Assembly (NCBI GenBank): GCA_964547525.1 | Contig: CAZJOD010000180.1 | Location: 1-7,281, forward strand | DNA length: 7,281 nt | Reading direction: 5' to 3' | DNA from: CAZJOD01 sp964547525 | GTDB lineage: Bacteria; Bacillota; Clostridia; JAAYHZ01 | Shown: piece by piece, positions 6,512 through 7,281 of the stretch | How positions within the stretch are numbered: the stretch's first letter is position 1 | How the letters are laid out: each line of letters opens with the position of its first letter | The notes under the pieces: generated by a model | Database searches by the model: none | What the model was told of the DNA's origin: nothing | Seen by the model: the letters and a program-made list of their open reading frames with translations, nothing else | Position numbers and translations under genes: made by a program

Positions 6512-6540
6512 ATTATACTATAATTTCTAAAATTCTACAA
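6512..6540 (-). promoter_or_regulatory. Sigma-A promoter of the MerR-family gene
   Basis: On the minus strand TTGTAG (6535-6540), a 17-bp spacer and a perfect TATAAT (6512-6517) give a normal vegetative promoter. Transcription from about 6505 leaves a leader of about 33 nt before the GTG start. The normal spacer contrasts with the 19-bp one in front of the lipoprotein gene, so the regulator appears to be made constitutively rather than autoregulated from a MerR-type site. Confidence 0.7.
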
Positions 6541-6642
6541 TTTAATTTCCGGTATGATCTGAAAGAATATCCAGTCTCCTATTGCGAATCATCGCATCGA
6601 TTGACTTTGATATGTATAAAAGTTGCAGTTTAACTTGCCAAA

Positions 6643-7170
6643 TTAATCACCCTTTTCAAAATCCCTGTAAAGAAGACTTGGTTGTATACCGGTATTGTTC
6701 TGATACTTTCCACTGCTATATTTTTCATATTTACCCTCAATAGAATGATAATATATCTGGCAAATCTCAACTTCGGGATATATCTTTATAGAATGAACAC
6801 ATTGAATTTCCAACGTCCAGTATCCACTGAACCCAACATCACCAAACCCGGCAGTTACATGTACATATAATCCCAGTCTTCCAATAGAAGATCGTCCTTC
6901 CAACATCGGAACATAGTTTTCGGTCTTTGTGTATTCAAGAGTCCTTCCCAAATATAACCTACCCGGTTCAAGAATAAGTCCATCCTCAGGTATAATTATC
7001 TTTTGGGTCTTATTAGGCTTTTTCATATCTAGAATATCTTCTTCATATACTAATAGCTCGTTATGTAAACGCAAATTATAGCTGTTGGGATTTATATATT
7101 TCTCATCAAAAGGTTCTATTATTATTTCTTTGCCAATTCGTCTTTTTATTTCAAGACCTGAAAGTATCAT
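6643..7170 (-). CDS. dcd: dCTP deaminase
   Basis: Protein of 175 residues, the normal length for the family. It deaminates dCTP to dUTP (or, in bifunctional forms, on to dUMP), feeding thymidylate synthesis in the cytoplasm. Family motifs run in order: INPNSYNLRL (26-35), EPGRLYLGRT (68-77), LEGRSSIGRLGL (90-101), HVTAGFGDVGFSGYWTLE (104-121) and KYQNNTGIQPSLLYRDF (155-171). E121 in WTLE corresponds to the catalytic glutamate (E138 of E. coli Dcd), and the RSS and QPS segments hold nucleotide-binding positions. The frame is open 18 codons further to an ATG at 7224. I choose 7170 because a perfect GGAGGT sits 7 nt upstream (7178-7183) and the likely promoter lies between the two starts. The upstream reading, rich in L, F and I, is not family-like. 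Whether it also has dUTPase activity cannot be told. It seems monocistronic. Confidence 0.96.
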   Translation of the reverse strand: MILSGLEIKRRIGKEIIIEPFDEKYINPNSYNLRLHNELLVYEEDILDMKKPNKTQKIIIPEDGLILEPGRLYLGRTLEYTKTENYVPMLEGRSSIGRLGLYVHVTAGFGDVGFSGYWTLEIQCVHSIKIYPEVEICQIYYHSIEGKYEKYSSGKYQNNTGIQPSLLYRDFEKGD

Positions 7171-7214
7171 TAAAATAACCTCCATAGTAAAAAATGGTAC
7201 ATTGAAATATATAC

Positions 7215-7243
7215 ACAATAACATATTAAGAGAATATCTTCAA
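7215..7243 (-). promoter_or_regulatory. Candidate sigma-A promoter of dcd
   Basis: On the minus strand TTGAAG (7238-7243), a 17-bp spacer and TATTGT (7215-7220) form a moderate vegetative promoter. Transcription from about 7208 gives a leader of about 38 nt to the ATG at 7170. It overlaps the alternative ATG at 7224, which argues against that start. Confidence 0.55.
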
Positions 7244-7281
7244 TCGTGAGTTTAATAAGTATTGCTTGGAAAAACCATACA

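Noticed and set aside
6541..6642. Possible terminator or operator after dcd (GCGA-ATCA-TCGC near 6583, and CCAGTCTCC near 6571)
   Set aside because: The stem is only 4 bp without a T-tract, and the CTCC motif lacks a paired half or correctly spaced promoter boxes.
7171..7224. Eighteen-codon N-terminal extension of dcd from the ATG at 7224
   Set aside because: A perfect Shine-Dalgarno serves the ATG at 7170, the family begins at MILSG, and the promoter overlaps the extension.

Overview
The window is AT-rich, low-GC DNA with strong purine-rich Shine-Dalgarno sites, good sigma-A type promoters, TTG and GTG starts, and proteins resembling those of Firmicutes. I infer a member of the class Clostridia, chromosomal, in a loosely packed accessory region. 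Nothing in the sequence fixes genus or species.

Layout, left to right. Positions 1-50 carry two spaced copies of a 10-bp repeat resembling the end of an IS21-type element, followed by non-coding DNA. A small membrane protein with a probable split bacterial PH-like domain runs 336-923 (+). A bidirectional terminator (953-985) separates it from a convergent glycosylasparaginase/isoaspartyl-peptidase gene, 1029-1910 (-), with all expected active-site residues. A 432-bp intergenic region follows. It holds an extended -10 promoter reading leftward and a coding-like 41-codon open frame that may be a gene remnant. Next is an intact gene for an ABC-transporter ATPase of the nitrate/sulfonate/taurine type, 2343-3116 (+), in which nearly every catalytic residue has been replaced. 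Convergent to it is an orphan solute-binding lipoprotein, 3237-4805 (-). Upstream of that, on the same strand, lies a large MerR-family regulator, 4904-6472 (-), and last a dCTP deaminase, dcd, 6643-7170 (-).

The most informative unit is the regulator-lipoprotein pair. The 98-bp gap between them contains a TTGACT-N19-TATTCT promoter whose over-long spacer carries an imperfect dyad, the hallmark of promoters activated by MerR-family proteins. The regulator has a MerR DNA-binding head, a coiled coil, a GyrI-like effector domain of the BmrR type, and two tandem copies of a roughly 110-residue WTKG/EWKSGDY domain. The simplest reading is a one-component sensing circuit whose direct output is the lipoprotein. 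No permease is in the window. The neighbouring ATPase looks catalytically dead and belongs to a different transporter class, so a complete transporter is not encoded here.

The glycosylasparaginase, PH-like membrane protein and dcd look like independent single-gene units. No tRNA, rRNA, CRISPR array or recognised riboswitch was seen.
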